Assembly (NCBI GenBank): GCA_963820395.1
Contig: CAWGAE010000030.1
Location: 62,001-126,000 of the forward strand
From: DATFVJ01 sp963820395
GTDB taxonomy: Bacteria; Actinomycetota; Actinomycetes; Streptosporangiales; Streptosporangiaceae
Length of the DNA stretch: 64,000 bases
Reading direction: 5' to 3'
In this document: positions 63,433-64,000 of the stretch, one piece after another
Position numbering within the stretch: position 1 is the stretch's first letter
Layout: every line of letters starts with the position of its first letter
The notes under the pieces: model-generated
Database searches by the model: none
Told to the model about the DNA's origin: nothing
The model's input: the letters and a program-made list of their open reading frames with translations, nothing else
Made by a program: the position numbers and the translations under genes

Positions 63433-64000
63433 TCAATCGACGGGGCCGGAGCCCGGGGACGCGGTACCTGCATCCGTGCCGCGAACGGCGTGACCGAGTC
63501 GTCGAACACGGTTCACTGGTCCGCCTCCCCGGTAATCAGTGGCGCCACGGTGATCGGACCCACGCCGGCGAGAAGCGCTCGGAGCAGGCAATCGGCGCAG
63601 CGCGGCTGGCGGAAGGGGCACCGCGGCGTAGACGGTCTTGCCTGGGCCGGATGTGGGGTCGATGCATCCCAACGCGCCGCCGTTCAGCGTGGTGAGGGCT
63701 TCGATCAGGGCCAGGCCGCGTCCGCTGGTGTCGTCGAGGCTTGGGTGGCGCAAACGCGGTCGTCCCGGGCCTTGATCAGTGACCTCGATCCACAAGTCGC
63801 CATGGGTGTAGGAGAGTGAGATGCTGATCTTGCCGTGGCCGTGCTGGATGGCGTTGGTGACCAGTTCGCTGACGATCAGCTCGACGAGGTCGGCGTGCTC
63901 GCACAGGCCCCAGCGGGGCAGGGCCTCGCGGGCCCATTCGCGGGCCCGGGCGACCTCGGCCGGCTCGCGGCCCACCGGGCAGGTGACGGATTGCGTGATG
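63433..64000 (-). CDS. ATP-binding anti-sigma-type regulatory protein (HATPase_c), 5' end beyond the window
   Basis: This histidine-kinase-like ATPase is of the RsbW/SpoIIAB type common in actinobacteria. PAEVARAREWAREALPRWGL opens the visible part. The N box is LIVSELVTNAIQHGHGKISI, the G1 box TDQGPGRPRLRHP and the G2 box SGRGLALIEALT, and GPGKTVYAAVPLP closes the domain. The frame is open to the window edge (SVTCPVGREPAE), so the start lies outside or at GTG 63975. The C-terminal 54 residues after PLPPA are Arg/Gly-rich and not part of the family, possibly a read-through extension. Confidence 0.85.
   Translation of the reverse strand, partial: ITQSVTCPVGREPAEVARAREWAREALPRWGLCEHADLVELIVSELVTNAIQHGHGKISISLSYTHGDLWIEVTDQGPGRPRLRHPSLDDTSGRGLALIEALTTLNGGALGCIDPTSGPGKTVYAAVPLPPAALRRLPAPSASRRRGSDHRGATDYRGGGPVNRVRRLGHAVRGTDAGTASPGSGPVD

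Overview
The window is high-GC DNA (long G/C runs, strong third-position GC, GTG starts common) from an actinobacterium. Several genes point to a Streptosporangiales/Streptomycetes-type soil actinomycete: a DUF574 SAM-dependent methyltransferase, two DUF1707 proteins, a deazaflavin (F420) oxidoreductase, remnants of an F420 reductase and of a DUF222/HNH endonuclease, and a TIGR02960-type sigma factor. I saw no rRNA, tRNA, CRISPR array, prophage or intact insertion sequence.

Layout. 0.2-6.7 kb: a GH63/MGH1-like glycosidase, a glgX/HNH remnant, tex and a flavodoxin-like gene. 6.9-13.7 kb: 5-oxoprolinase/hydantoinase, YbjQ, DUF1707, an aldo/keto reductase and a deazaflavin oxidoreductase. 13.6-22.2 kb: a Gly-Ser repeat protein, a three-subunit molybdenum hydroxylase (PaoABC type), recQ, lgt, a DUF574 methyltransferase and an XdhC-like maturation factor. 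22.3-30.2 kb: VOC protein, zinc-ribbon/HTH protein, alpha/beta hydrolase, fatty acid desaturase, several gene remnants, PRC-barrel protein, ECF sigma factor and patatin. 30.4-38.6 kb: small membrane proteins, universal stress protein, MBL hydrolase, PadR, DUF1707, DinB, Bax inhibitor-1-like protein, ABM monooxygenase, iron alcohol dehydrogenase and MarR. 38.6-44.5 kb: amidohydrolase, acyl-CoA ligase, a P450 fragment, CBS and pyridoxamine-oxidase-like proteins and a second aldo/keto reductase. 44.6-50.7 kb: Sel1-repeat protein, YihY, LutB/LutC, cupin and a small barrel protein. 50.8-56.2 kb: ABC permease, a hydrolase-ABC ATPase fusion and a Nudix-like protein. 56.6-64 kb: a secreted Fn3/PL14-like lyase, an acetone-carboxylase/ferritin chimera, a thiolase, an IS256 remnant and an anti-sigma-type ATPase.

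Two features dominate. First, many otherwise intact genes carry single-base frameshifts, nearly all of them one extra base and often in a short homopolymer. This looks more like uncorrected insertion-type sequencing error than biology, so I annotate these genes as whole loci. Second, there are many true gene fragments: N-terminal or C-terminal halves joined directly to unrelated sequence (glgX, HNH, SDR, F420 reductase, NTF2-like, MFS, P450, LutB, acetone carboxylase, ferritin-like, VOC, HTH regulator). These indicate an accessory region shaped by deletion and decay.

Functional links are local. The Fe-S, FAD and Mo subunits form an operon, with the XdhC factor 4 kb away. The hydrolase-ABC fusion and the following permease form one exporter-like unit. 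LutB and LutC overlap by a GTGA junction. The MarR gene lies behind an AT-rich palindrome that probably serves as its own operator. I did not find a convincing new multi-gene system. The least explained items are the 9-residue-repeat protein at 13.6-13.95 kb, the permease with a 15-bp repeat at its 5' end, and the Fn3-lyase with near-identical repeats and a C8 tract.
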